A DNA stretch of 64,000 nucleotides from Galbibacter pacificus. GTDB lineage: Bacteria > Bacteroidota > Bacteroidia > Flavobacteriales > Flavobacteriaceae. Position 1 is the stretch's first letter. The number at the start of each line of letters is the position of its first letter. Below are positions 54,669-63,415 of this stretch, in pieces. Both the position numbers and the translations under genes were made by a program. The stretch covers positions 124,001-188,000 of the forward strand of contig NZ_JAQSVC010000004.1 of NCBI RefSeq assembly GCF_029603165.1, given 5' to 3'. Below the pieces are notes generated by a model that ran no database searches, had not been told where the DNA came from, and saw nothing but the letters and a program-made list of their open reading frames with translations.

Positions 54669-54671
54669 ATT

Positions 54672-54875
54672 ATGCCAATTATTATCAACCTGGACGTTAT
54701 GCTTGCAAAGCGCAAAATAAAGAGCAAGGATTTAGCTGATACCATTGGCATTACGCCCGCCAATTTATCCATTCTTAAAACAGGAAGGGCAAAAGGCATT
54801 CGGTTTGAAACCCTGGAGGCTATTTGCAAAGCACTTGAATGTAAACCCGGAGATATTATAGATTATGTAGATTAA
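54672..54875 (+). CDS. Small XRE/Cro-type (YozG-like) transcriptional regulator
   Basis: A 67-residue single HTH protein: MPIIINLDVMLAKRKIKSKDLADTIG ... ANLSILKTGRAKGIRFETLEAICKALECKPGDIIDYV. It has no dimerisation or sensor domain of its own. The family member partners with DUF2975 membrane proteins. It probably binds the palindrome upstream of the operon. It starts four bases after the DUF2975 gene; the ABC ATPase follows by 29 bases. Confidence 0.93.
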   Translation: MPIIINLDVMLAKRKIKSKDLADTIGITPANLSILKTGRAKGIRFETLEAICKALECKPGDIIDYVD

Positions 54876-54904
54876 CCCCCTCTTTCACATATAAAACAGC
54901 ATAC

Positions 54905-55780
54905 ATGAACACATTGAAAATTAAAAATGTATCCCTTGTTTACAACAACGGATATCAGGCTCTTAATGCCGTAAATTTAGAAATTAAAAATGGCATATTT
55001 GGCTTGTTAGGGCCCAATGGTGCCGGTAAATCTTCGTTAATGAAAACTATTGTGGGGCTCCAAAAACCTTCTGAAGGAAGCCTCATTTTTAACGGATCTG
55101 ATATTGTTAACGAACCTTTTAAAATACAAAAACATTTAGGGTTTTTGCCACAATATTTTGGTGTCTATCCAAAGGTTTCCGCTTATAATTTATTAGACCA
55201 TATAGCAAAGTTAAAAGGCATACAAGATTTGGGGCAACGCCACGAACAAATCATGAACATACTCGAAAAGGTAAACCTATTGGATGCAAAAAATAAAGAA
55301 GTACATACTTTTTCCGGTGGAATGAAACAACGCTTTGGTGTAGCACAAGCATTGTTGGGAGAACCCAAAATAGTAATTGTAGACGAACCCACGGCAGGTC
55401 TGGACCCCGAGGAGCGCAACCGTTTTAATACCTTGTTGAGCGAACTAAGCGAAGATATTATTGTAGTGCTTTCTACCCATTTGGTAGAAGATGTTAGAAA
55501 TCTTTGTTCTACTATGGCCATTATAGAAAAGGGGGCTATTATTTCTCAAGGTGCTCCAACATATTTTATAGAACAGCTAAATGGTAAATTATGGGCCAAG
55601 GCCATTGAAAAAAGCGAACTGTCAAAATTGGAAACAGAATACCGTGTTATTAGCAAGCAACTTATAGAGAAAGTAATGCATATAACGGTTAATGAAGATG
55701 TTTGTCCGATAGGTTTTCACGCTATTACGCCCTCTTTAGAGCATGTGTATTTTAATTATTTAAATAGGTACAAAAAATGA
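54905..55780 (+). CDS. ABC transporter ATP-binding protein
   Basis: A 291-residue ATPase: Walker A GPNGAGKSSLMK (about 40), signature FSGGMKQRFGVAQALLG (about 138), Walker B KIVIVDEPTAGLDPEE and switch His in LSTHLVED. Its sequence places it in the CcmA/DrrA-like class that pairs with ABC-2 permeases. It overlaps the permease gene by four bases. The C-terminal ~70 residues after about 220 are a dimerisation-like extension. Confidence 0.94.
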   Translation: MNTLKIKNVSLVYNNGYQALNAVNLEIKNGIFGLLGPNGAGKSSLMKTIVGLQKPSEGSLIFNGSDIVNEPFKIQKHLGFLPQYFGVYPKVSAYNLLDHIAKLKGIQDLGQRHEQIMNILEKVNLLDAKNKEVHTFSGGMKQRFGVAQALLGEPKIVIVDEPTAGLDPEERNRFNTLLSELSEDIIVVLSTHLVEDVRNLCSTMAIIEKGAIISQGAPTYFIEQLNGKLWAKAIEKSELSKLETEYRVISKQLIEKVMHITVNEDVCPIGFHAITPSLEHVYFNYLNRYKK

Positions 55781-58700
55781 ATACGGTATTTTTAAACGAC
55801 CTTCATACAATACTCAAGCAAAAGTATACCTATGTTGCCTTGATTGCTTTAGCAGTTATTGGCTTTTGGACGGGATACAAATTCAGCATTAATATTGGAG
55901 AAGGTATCTACATAAACGCTCCATATTCGGTAGGCTTCATGATTGGGCTATTAAGCCTTGCCATTATTTTAATAGCCACTTTATTGGCTTTTGCCCTATT
56001 GTTTAAAGAGAGAGACTCCAACTTCAATTTAATCATTTTTACCACTCCTATTAAAAAGAAAACTTTTGCCTGTGCACGTTTTTTTTCTTTCTATTCAACA
56101 ACACTATTCAGCTTTTTTATTCTTATAACAGGCTATGTGGCAGGGTTGTATGCCCAAACAGAAACTGAAATAAGCCCGGGGTTCAACCTTTGGCATTTCC
56201 TTTATCCATTTATTACGTTCGGTATGTGCAATGCCTTATTTATATGTAGCATCCTATTTTTTATTGCGCAGAAATTCCAAAACAAGCTTATGGTTGCCAT
56301 AAGTGGATTAATGCTGTATGTTTTGTATATGGTGGTTATGGTATTTTCTAACGCCCCGTTTATGGCGCAGGCATTACCCCAATCGCTATTTGCACAACGC
56401 ATTTCTGCCTTGGTAGACCCTTTTGGTTTGTCCAGTTACTTTTTTGAAGGAAAAGATCTTACAATTTATCAACGTAATACCCAAGTGGTTTCTTTCACAA
56501 ATTTATGGTTGATAAACAGGCTTTCTTTTTTTATTTGTTCAATATGCTTTCTATATGGCGGCATTTGCCTATTTTCCTTCCTTTCTACACCCAAAGCATT
56601 TAAAAAACAAAAAGCGCCATTGCCAAAAACACAGCCCTCCCTCACACCTTTTACACAAGCAACCACCAAATTCGACTCTAAATCCAAATGGTACGCAATC
56701 CTTTCATTTACAAAAATCGATTGTATCTATTTATTTAAAAGCATCTCTTTAATTGCCATATCCGTTTTGTTGCTTTTTTATGTAGGAATGGAAATGTATG
56801 CCGATATCGACAAAGGCATCCGCCTTCCTCAATATTATGCCAGTTCGGGGCTCTTGGCCCAAACCATTAACGGTATTTTTTATTTTATTGGCGGATTGAC
56901 TGTTGTGTATTTTGTAAATGATATTTTCTGGCGAAGTAAAGCGGAAGGATTTTCAGTTATACAGAACACTACATATTATTCCAAAGAAAAACTAATAGGC
57001 AACATAGGAAGCATTTTGTTCTTGATAAGCTACTTTACACTATTAATGATAATGGAGGCTATAACTTTTCAATTCCTTTACAATTTTCCTTATTTTGACT
57101 GGAGTGCATATTATGGGGTTATTGTTTTCAACACATTCCCGCTTATACTTTTATCGCTTTTCTTATTTTTCATAAACAACTTAATCAAAAACAAAAATCT
57201 CGCATTGGGCATTTCTATGGCGTTCTTTGTAGTTTTTGGCACCAAATTGGTTCAAGGGTTCATCAAGAATCCATTATTTAGGTTCCTATCCGATTATAAA
57301 GGAACATATAGCGATTTCTTAGGCTATGGCGGATATTTGCCCTTGTTCTTATGGCGCTTGTCTTTTGGATTTTTGGCAGTTGCACTGCTATTTTTATTGT
57401 ACGGAACCTTCAAAAACCATAAAAACAGTATTGCAAAAATTATTGGTTCTTTGTTGCTCTTGGCACTCTGCATTATCATATCCGACATCTTTCTACATGG
57501 CTATATCCGCCGGGACAATGATCTGGCTATAACAAAAGCCGTTCGTTATGAAAAAATCTATAGAAAATATCAAAACATTCCCCAACCAACCATAAAAAAA
57601 GTTATTGCCAATATTGATTTGTTTCCAGAAGACCATGCATATAAAATTACGGGAAGTTATGTTATTAAAAATATGCACCAAAAACCCATAGATTCTATAT
57701 TGCTTCATGTTCCGGAAGATTTTATAATCAAATCATTTTCATATCAATATAAAAATAAAAAACTGATTATTGACAACCCGGTTTCAGCACTTTTTCTACA
57801 AAAGCCACTTCAACCAAACGACACCGCAAAATTGAAGTTTGAATTAAAATACAAATGGTACGCTGTAAATGGTCACGATGCTTTTAATGCCATTGTAGAA
57901 AATGGTTCTTTCATGAGGATCAGCAATTATTTTCCCCGGTTTGGATATGATGAAGGCAAAGAAACTATGGATAGCAACATTAGAAATAAATATAATTTGG
58001 GGGAAGCCACAGGCATTAAGCCCTTAGGAGCCCCTAAAGAGAATACAGATGATTTTATTGATTTAGAGTTGGAAATTTCCACTCCTCAAAACCAAATAGC
58101 CGTGGGAACCGGCGAGCTCACAAAACATTGGAAAAATAAAAAACGAAATTATTTTACCTATCGGGCAAACGCCATTCCATTTCGCTTTGCATTATCTTCA
58201 GCCAAATATTTGTCCAAAAGCACCATACACAATGGCATAACCATTAAAGTTCTGTACAATGCATTGCATGACAATAATGTTGACCACCTTATAAAAAACA
58301 CAATACTTTCATTAGATTATTGCACCAAAAACTTTGGCCCATACCCGTTTAAAGAGATTGTTTTTGCAGAAGTATCTTCATTTACCAGTGGTTTTGCCGG
58401 CACAGCTTACCCGGGTGTTATTTTTATGACAGAAAACATGATCTTCAATGCCAATATTAAGGCAGATGATAAGCAGGATGTAATAAATGAGCTTGCTGGA
58501 CACGAAGTTTCACATATTTGGTGGGGTAACAATCAAATAAATCCAGATTACAGGGAAGGGTATGCCATGCTCACCGAAAGCCTTGCCATGTATACAGAAT
58601 TGATGATTTATAAAAAAATACACGGTGAAGAAAAAATGAAGGAGCGCATACAATTACATCGACAAATTTATAATGCCGAAAAAGGTTTTTATAAAGACGT

Positions 58701-58959
58701 CCCATTAATTAAGGCTACCAAAAACCAGCCTTATATAGCCTATTCTAAAGGAGCCGTAATTTTTGCTGAAATAAGCAAGTTAATTGGAGAAGACCGGTTG
58801 AACTTAGCCTTGAAGAATTTTTTATGCAAATACAAATATCCTAACCCGAAACCTATAGCGACAGATTTACTGGATGAAATACTTCGGGTTTCTGATGCAA
58901 AATTTCATCCAAAAATAAAATCGTTATTAGTATCAACAACGTCCCCTTCTTTTGATTAA
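55777..58959 (+). CDS. ABC-2 type permease fused to an M1 aminopeptidase domain
   Basis: A 1060-residue membrane protein. About 12 helices in two sets (about 15-260 and 305-590) form the ABC-2 permease; the C-terminal 450 residues are an M1 (gluzincin) peptidase with HEVSH (909-913) and Glu934 as likely third zinc ligand, 20 residues on instead of the usual 18, and GTAYPGVIFMTEN as the GxMEN-like substrate loop. After the last helix the peptidase should face the periplasm. Such fusions are known in Bacteroidota, but their substrate is not established. The operon suggests controlled export linked to peptide trimming. Confidence 0.9.
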   Translation: MNTVFLNDLHTILKQKYTYVALIALAVIGFWTGYKFSINIGEGIYINAPYSVGFMIGLLSLAIILIATLLAFALLFKERDSNFNLIIFTTPIKKKTFACARFFSFYSTTLFSFFILITGYVAGLYAQTETEISPGFNLWHFLYPFITFGMCNALFICSILFFIAQKFQNKLMVAISGLMLYVLYMVVMVFSNAPFMAQALPQSLFAQRISALVDPFGLSSYFFEGKDLTIYQRNTQVVSFTNLWLINRLSFFICSICFLYGGICLFSFLSTPKAFKKQKAPLPKTQPSLTPFTQATTKFDSKSKWYAILSFTKIDCIYLFKSISLIAISVLLLFYVGMEMYADIDKGIRLPQYYASSGLLAQTINGIFYFIGGLTVVYFVNDIFWRSKAEGFSVIQNTTYYSKEKLIGNIGSILFLISYFTLLMIMEAITFQFLYNFPYFDWSAYYGVIVFNTFPLILLSLFLFFINNLIKNKNLALGISMAFFVVFGTKLVQGFIKNPLFRFLSDYKGTYSDFLGYGGYLPLFLWRLSFGFLAVALLFLLYGTFKNHKNSIAKIIGSLLLLALCIIISDIFLHGYIRRDNDLAITKAVRYEKIYRKYQNIPQPTIKKVIANIDLFPEDHAYKITGSYVIKNMHQKPIDSILLHVPEDFIIKSFSYQYKNKKLIIDNPVSALFLQKPLQPNDTAKLKFELKYKWYAVNGHDAFNAIVENGSFMRISNYFPRFGYDEGKETMDSNIRNKYNLGEATGIKPLGAPKENTDDFIDLELEISTPQNQIAVGTGELTKHWKNKKRNYFTYRANAIPFRFALSSAKYLSKSTIHNGITIKVLYNALHDNNVDHLIKNTILSLDYCTKNFGPYPFKEIVFAEVSSFTSGFAGTAYPGVIFMTENMIFNANIKADDKQDVINELAGHEVSHIWWGNNQINPDYREGYAMLTESLAMYTELMIYKKIHGEEKMKERIQLHRQIYNAEKGFYKDVPLIKATKNQPYIAYSKGAVIFAEISKLIGEDRLNLALKNFLCKYKYPNPKPIATDLLDEILRVSDAKFHPKIKSLLVSTTSPSFD

Positions 58960-58971
58960 ACATATAAAAAT

Positions 58972-59013
58972 AAGAGGCTGTCTAAAAACACTTGATTTTA
59001 GACAGCCTCTTTT
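58972..59013. terminator. Bidirectional terminator between the ABC/M1 operon and gdhA
   Basis: Sixteen-base arms AAGAGGCTGTCTAAAA (58972-58987) and TTTTAGACAGCCTCTT (58996-59011) form a near-perfect hairpin with an eight-base loop, flanked by T/A runs. It serves two convergent genes. Confidence 0.92.
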
Positions 59014-59022
59014 AACTATAAA

Positions 59023-60375
59023 TTACACCACTCCTTGGGCTAGAATTGCATCGGCTACTTTTACAAAACCTGCAATATTTGCGCCCCGAACATAGTTGAT
59101 ATATCCGTCTGGATCTTCTCCGTGATCGATACAAGAATTGTGAATACTCTTCATAATCCCTTTCAATTTATCATCAACCTCTTCTCTTGTCCAGCTATAA
59201 CGTAACGAATTTTGTGCCATTTCCAAGCCCGAAGTTGCAACACCCCCGGCATTGGATGCTTTTCCTGGCGCAAACAATATTTTTGCGTGTTGGAATTGAA
59301 GAATAGCTCCCGGAGTACAAGGCATGTTTGCACCCTCGCTCACACATATGCATCCGTTTTTAGTTAATGCTTTTGCATCTTCTTCGTTCAGCTCATTTTG
59401 CGTTGCACAAGGAAGTGCTATATCGCAAGGTATGTGCCACGGGGTTTTGCCTGCATAATATTCTGCCGAAGGATACTTTTCTGTATATTCCGAAATTCTT
59501 CCGCGTTTTACGTTTTTAATAAACATTACATGAGCGAGCTTCTCGGCATCGATTCCGTCTTTATCATAAATGGTCCCCGAAGAATCTGAAAGCGAAACTA
59601 CTTTGGCACCCAATTGCGTGGCCTTTTCGGTAGCATATTGCGCTACATTTCCCGAACCGGAAACCGTTACTGTTTTCCCTTGAAAAGTATCTCCTTTTCT
59701 TTCCAGCATATTTTGTGCAAAGTACACATTTCCATATCCTGTAGCTTCTGGACGAATGAGGGAACCACCCCAAGAAAGCCCTTTCCCGGTTAAAACTCCC
59801 GTAAATTCATTTTTAATTTTTCGGTACATTCCAAACAAGAAACCAATTTCCCTGCTTCCTACGCCTATATCTCCGGCCGGGACATCGGTATTTGGCCCTA
59901 TGTGCCTAAAAAGTTCGGTCATAAAACTATGGCAAAAACGCATCACTTCATCATCCGACTTTCCTTTCGGATCAAAGTCAGATCCTCCTTTACCACCGCC
60001 CATTGGCAATGTTGTCAAACTGTTTTTAAAAACCTGTTCAAAAGCCAAGAATTTTAAAATACTCATATTTACCGTTGGGTGAAACCGAAGCCCGCCTTTA
60101 TACGGACCGATAACAGAGCTCATTTGGATTCGATACCCCCTGTTTACGTGTATTTCCCCTTTATCGTCAACCCACGGCACCCTAAACATTATAGCTCTCT
60201 CGGGCTCTACCATGCGCAACAATATGTTTTTACCGTTGTATATTTCATGCTGGGCAATATACGGAAGTACTGTTTCTGCTACTTCGTGTACTGCCTGAAG
60301 AAACTCTGGCTCGTGTGCATTACGGACTTTTACTTCGTCCATAAATGTTTTTATTTTTTGGTCCATTGCATTCAT
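59023..60375 (-). CDS. gdhA: NADP-specific glutamate dehydrogenase
   Basis: Interconverts glutamate and 2-oxoglutarate/ammonia. The 450 residues match the bacterial hexameric class: PMGGGKGGSDFDPKGKSDDE with the catalytic Lys (about 125), PAGDIGVGSREIGFLFG, and the Rossmann segment TVSGSGNVAQYATEKATQLGAKVVSLSDSSG. ATG 60375 is used; an internal ATG at 60366 (MDQKIK) is equally possible. A -7 element (TAATTTTG) lies at 60413-60420. Confidence 0.96.
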   Translation of the reverse strand: MNAMDQKIKTFMDEVKVRNAHEPEFLQAVHEVAETVLPYIAQHEIYNGKNILLRMVEPERAIMFRVPWVDDKGEIHVNRGYRIQMSSVIGPYKGGLRFHPTVNMSILKFLAFEQVFKNSLTTLPMGGGKGGSDFDPKGKSDDEVMRFCHSFMTELFRHIGPNTDVPAGDIGVGSREIGFLFGMYRKIKNEFTGVLTGKGLSWGGSLIRPEATGYGNVYFAQNMLERKGDTFQGKTVTVSGSGNVAQYATEKATQLGAKVVSLSDSSGTIYDKDGIDAEKLAHVMFIKNVKRGRISEYTEKYPSAEYYAGKTPWHIPCDIALPCATQNELNEEDAKALTKNGCICVSEGANMPCTPGAILQFQHAKILFAPGKASNAGGVATSGLEMAQNSLRYSWTREEVDDKLKGIMKSIHNSCIDHGEDPDGYINYVRGANIAGFVKVADAILAQGVV

Positions 60376-60412
60376 AAAAAATGGATTAATTGTGTATTTA
60401 ATAATTTGACAG

Positions 60413-60420
60413 CAAAATTA
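60413..60420 (-). promoter_or_regulatory. -7 promoter element of gdhA
   Basis: The minus strand reads TAATTTTG, matching TAnnTTTG, 37 bases before the ATG at 60375. Confidence 0.55.
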
Positions 60421-60480
60421 TACTTTTTATTGAAAAAAAATGCTTGTTTTTTAAAAAATCGTTAATCTCAAACGTTTTCG

Positions 60481-61635
60481 TTACCCTATTGCTCGTCTAA
60501 GATCATCGATTAAATCTTCTACATCTTCAATCCCAACACTCAATCTAATCAAGGCATCGACCACGCCTGTTTTTTCCCTTTCTTCTTTGGGGATAGAAGC
60601 ATGCGTCATACTTGCAGGATGTCCCGCCAAAGACTCTACGCCCCCCAACGATTCGGCCAATGTAAATACTTTTAAATTTTCCACAATTTTAATAGCTTCT
60701 TGATAATTGTTTCCCTTGGTCACAAAAGAAATCATCCCGCCAAAACCTTTCATTTGCTTTTTGGCAATTTCATGATTGGGGTGCGATTTAAACCCGGGCC
60801 AATATACTTTCTCTATTTTTGGGTGATCTGCCAAAAATTTCGCAATGGCTGCTCCATTTTCACAATGGCGCTGCATACGCACGTGCAGGGTTTTTATTCC
60901 GCGAAGTACTAAAAAACAGTCCATGGGGCCGGCAACCGCACCACTTGCGTTTTGAATAAAATACAGTTTATCGGCCAAGTCCTTATCTTTTACCACCAAG
61001 GCACCCATAACCACATCGCTGTGCCCGCCCATATATTTTGTTGCCGAATGCATTACCAAATCGGCTCCCAAATCGAGTGGCAATTGCAAATATGGCGTGG
61101 CAAACGTATTGTCTACCCCCAATAAAACCTTATGTTTTTTTGCAATGTTGGCTACTTGGGCAATATCAATAATGTTCATCATTGGGTTTGTAGGGGTTTC
61201 AACCCAAATAAGCCTTGTGTTTGTATTTATATAGTTTTCAATTACTGCCGGGTTTTCCATGTTCACAAAATGAAACTTGATCCCAAACCCTTCAAAAATT
61301 TTACTGAACAAGCGGTAACTGCCACCATACAGATCGTTGGTCGATATTACTTCGTCTCCCGGTTGCAGTAATTTCATTACCGCATCTATTGCCGCCAGGC
61401 CGCTGGCAAAAGCCAAACCGTATTTGCCGTTCTCGATACTTGCCAAACTATTTTCCAGTGCCGTCCTAGTTGGGTTGGCACTTCTGGAATACTCAAACCC
61501 CTTGTGAGCGCCCGGCGAAGATTGTGCATATGTTGAAGTTTGGTAAATTGGAGGCATTACCGCCCCATAAGCTTTATCGGGTTCTTGCCCGCCATGAATA
61601 GCCTTGGAATTAAAGCGTAAATTCTCTTTACTCAT
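60481..61635 (-). CDS. Cystathionine gamma-synthase family PLP enzyme
   Basis: A 384-residue Cys/Met metabolism enzyme of the gamma-family (cystathionine gamma-synthase or gamma-lyase). The PLP lysine is in MHSATKYMGGHSDVVMGA (about residue 202); SRSANPTRTALENSLASIENG and GVDNTFATPYLQLPLDLGADL are also visible. The frame opens at 61656, but the -7 element at 61654-61661 overlaps it, so the start is ATG 61635 (MSKENLRFNSKAIHGG). Synthase and lyase cannot be separated from the sequence alone. Confidence 0.94.
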   Translation of the reverse strand: MSKENLRFNSKAIHGGQEPDKAYGAVMPPIYQTSTYAQSSPGAHKGFEYSRSANPTRTALENSLASIENGKYGLAFASGLAAIDAVMKLLQPGDEVISTNDLYGGSYRLFSKIFEGFGIKFHFVNMENPAVIENYINTNTRLIWVETPTNPMMNIIDIAQVANIAKKHKVLLGVDNTFATPYLQLPLDLGADLVMHSATKYMGGHSDVVMGALVVKDKDLADKLYFIQNASGAVAGPMDCFLVLRGIKTLHVRMQRHCENGAAIAKFLADHPKIEKVYWPGFKSHPNHEIAKKQMKGFGGMISFVTKGNNYQEAIKIVENLKVFTLAESLGGVESLAGHPASMTHASIPKEEREKTGVVDALIRLSVGIEDVEDLIDDLRRAIG

Positions 61636-61653
61636 AACTTGAAGATTGTATAA

Positions 61654-61661
61654 CAAAAATA
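61654..61661 (-). promoter_or_regulatory. -7 promoter element of the cystathionine gamma-synthase gene
   Basis: The minus strand reads TATTTTTG (TAnnTTTG), 18 bases before ATG 61635. It rules out the earlier open-frame start. Confidence 0.65.
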
Positions 61662-61719
61662 TCGTTTACTTTTGGGGATTGCAAAGAACGCCGTACCTTT
61701 ATTTTTTATTTAACAGCCT

Positions 61720-62481
61720 ATGTCCAGAAAGTCTTTTTCAATCTTCATAATTGTATGTACCGCATTGTTTTTGGGGTGCGAAAACAAAGAAACCATTAGT
61801 TATGTAAACAAAGATATGGTAACCGATAACTGTACCGATTGCCCCCAGGTAAAAATCAATATCCCGCAGGCACAACCAGCAAATGCAGTTACCGAAAAGA
61901 TAAATACAGAAATCAATTCTTTTGTTATTGATGTCCTTAATTATTCTGAAGAAAAAAAAGCTTCAACTATTAATGAGGCCATTGCCATTTTTAGAAACGA
62001 TTATAAAAAATTAAAAGAACGCTTTCCAGAAGATATCGTTCCATGGGAAGCTAGCATTAAAGGTGGAACTTCCTTTAAAAACGGGCATTTTTCATCCATA
62101 AAAATAGAAAGCTATGTATTTACCGGTGGCGCACATGGTTATGGTAGCGTGAGTTTTTTAAACTTTAACGACCTTACCGGCGAAGCATTGAGTGCCGAAG
62201 ACCTTTTTACCAATGTGGACGCTTTTGTCAATTATGCCGAAGAAGCTTTTAGGAAACAAGAAAACCTAAAACCCGAAGCCAATATTAACAGCTCCGGGTT
62301 TATGTTTGAAAACGATGCTTTCCATTTGCCAAATAGCATTGGCTTTAACGGGCAGGGCATTGTATTAATTTACAATCCCTATGAAATTGCCGCCTATGCC
62401 GATGGATTGACAAAAATTGAAATTCCATACAGCAAAGCAGAAGAATTTATGAAGCCCGAATGGCTCGCCGAAGCGCAATAA
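61720..62481 (+). CDS. DUF3298/DUF4163-type lipoprotein
   Basis: A 253-residue predicted lipoprotein (lipobox TALFLGC, Cys about 20) with a PdaC/DUF4163-like N-terminal part (INIPQAQPANAVTEKINTEINSFV) and the DUF3298 half (TGGAHGYGSVSFLNFNDLTGEALSAEDLF ... YNPYEIAAYADGLTKIEIPYS). The family is found with cell-envelope proteins; its function is not settled. It is divergent from the cystathionine gene and convergent with DinB (35-base overlap). Confidence 0.87.
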   Translation: MSRKSFSIFIIVCTALFLGCENKETISYVNKDMVTDNCTDCPQVKINIPQAQPANAVTEKINTEINSFVIDVLNYSEEKKASTINEAIAIFRNDYKKLKERFPEDIVPWEASIKGGTSFKNGHFSSIKIESYVFTGGAHGYGSVSFLNFNDLTGEALSAEDLFTNVDAFVNYAEEAFRKQENLKPEANINSSGFMFENDAFHLPNSIGFNGQGIVLIYNPYEIAAYADGLTKIEIPYSKAEEFMKPEWLAEAQ

Positions 62482-62914
62482 TATACCCAACATGCCATCC
62501 TTCGTGGTAATTGTTAAAAGCAATGGCATCGTCAATGGAGTTAATGCTTATCCCTATACTGGTGGTAAGACTGTTAAATTTTGTAAAACCGGGATAATCG
62601 GCTTTAATTCTCGATGCATTCAACATTAATTCTTCCTTGAATTTTTCAAATTCCTTTAAAGAAACTGGCCTTGCCGGGTCTGGGGCTGTTCCCCGCCTAT
62701 AATTGTCAATGGTAACTTGGTCTACATAGCCTGCCTTTTCAGATAATTTATAGCAAAGCAGCTGTTGGGTAACCAATAAGTGGATTACGTTCCAGGCTAT
62801 GTTGTTGTTAAATCCTTCGGGAATTTGGTTAATTTCTTCCTCCGTAAGGTCTTCGGTTAATTTAAGTACCTGACGCCTACTTTTTTCGAGGACATCAAAC
62901 TGATAATCGATCAT
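62447..62914 (-). CDS. DinB family protein
   Basis: A 155-residue four-helix-bundle metal-dependent protein of the DinB/DUF664 superfamily. The conserved histidines that bind metal are in IAWNVIHLLVTQQLL (about 46) and YHEGWHVGYIIALRR (about 136-142). Known members are often thiol transferases, but the substrate here is unknown. It overlaps the lipoprotein gene at its 3' end. Confidence 0.88.
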   Translation of the reverse strand: MIDYQFDVLEKSRRQVLKLTEDLTEEEINQIPEGFNNNIAWNVIHLLVTQQLLCYKLSEKAGYVDQVTIDNYRRGTAPDPARPVSLKEFEKFKEELMLNASRIKADYPGFTKFNSLTTSIGISINSIDDAIAFNNYHEGWHVGYIIALRRAIRAS

Positions 62915-63046
62915 TCTTAGGTTTTTTTGGGGTTGCTATTAATTGAATTTAATGATCAAAAATAACTTTTAAATTTTAAGTAGAAACTACTTTTTAAAAA
63001 GATGTTATAATCTTAAATAAAGAAACATATTTCCGACTAATACTTT

Positions 63047-63054
63047 TAAATTTG
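63047..63054 (+). promoter_or_regulatory. -7 promoter element of the arsC-like gene (leaderless geometry)
   Basis: TAAATTTG, CAGC, ATG: a full match to TAnnTTTG with four bases between element and start codon, as for tatD and glyS. Confidence 0.7.
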
Positions 63055-63058
63055 CAGC

Positions 63059-63415
63059 ATGAAAAAGATTTACCATTTAAGTACTTGCGATACCTGTAAA
63101 AGGATTATTGATGAAATCAACCTTCCTGAAAATTTTATTTCTCAAGACATTAAAAGCGAACCAATTACCAACGACCAACTGGAAGAAATGAAACAGCTGG
63201 CGGGTTCTTATGAAGCATTGTTCAGCAAAAGGGCCAGGCTGTACAAAGAACGCGACCTAAAAAACAAAAAATTATCAGAAACCGATTTTAAAAACCTCAT
63301 TCTTGAACATTATACTTTTTTAAAGCGGCCCGTTATTATTGTTAACGATTCCATTTTTATAGGAAATAGCAAAAAAACAGTAGAAACCGCAAAGCAAGCC
63401 AGACATGAACAATAG
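63059..63415 (+). CDS. ArsC/Spx-like thioredoxin-fold protein (arsenate reductase family)
   Basis: A 118-residue protein of the ArsC/YffB family. The N-terminal CxxC is present as STCDTCKRII (Cys11 and Cys14), and the C-terminal part has the cis-Pro RPVIIVNDSIFIG. Arsenate reduction is not proved; without an arsenic operon it may be a general thiol oxidoreductase. It shares 11 bases with the EamA transporter gene that follows. Confidence 0.9.
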   Translation: MKKIYHLSTCDTCKRIIDEINLPENFISQDIKSEPITNDQLEEMKQLAGSYEALFSKRARLYKERDLKNKKLSETDFKNLILEHYTFLKRPVIIVNDSIFIGNSKKTVETAKQARHEQ

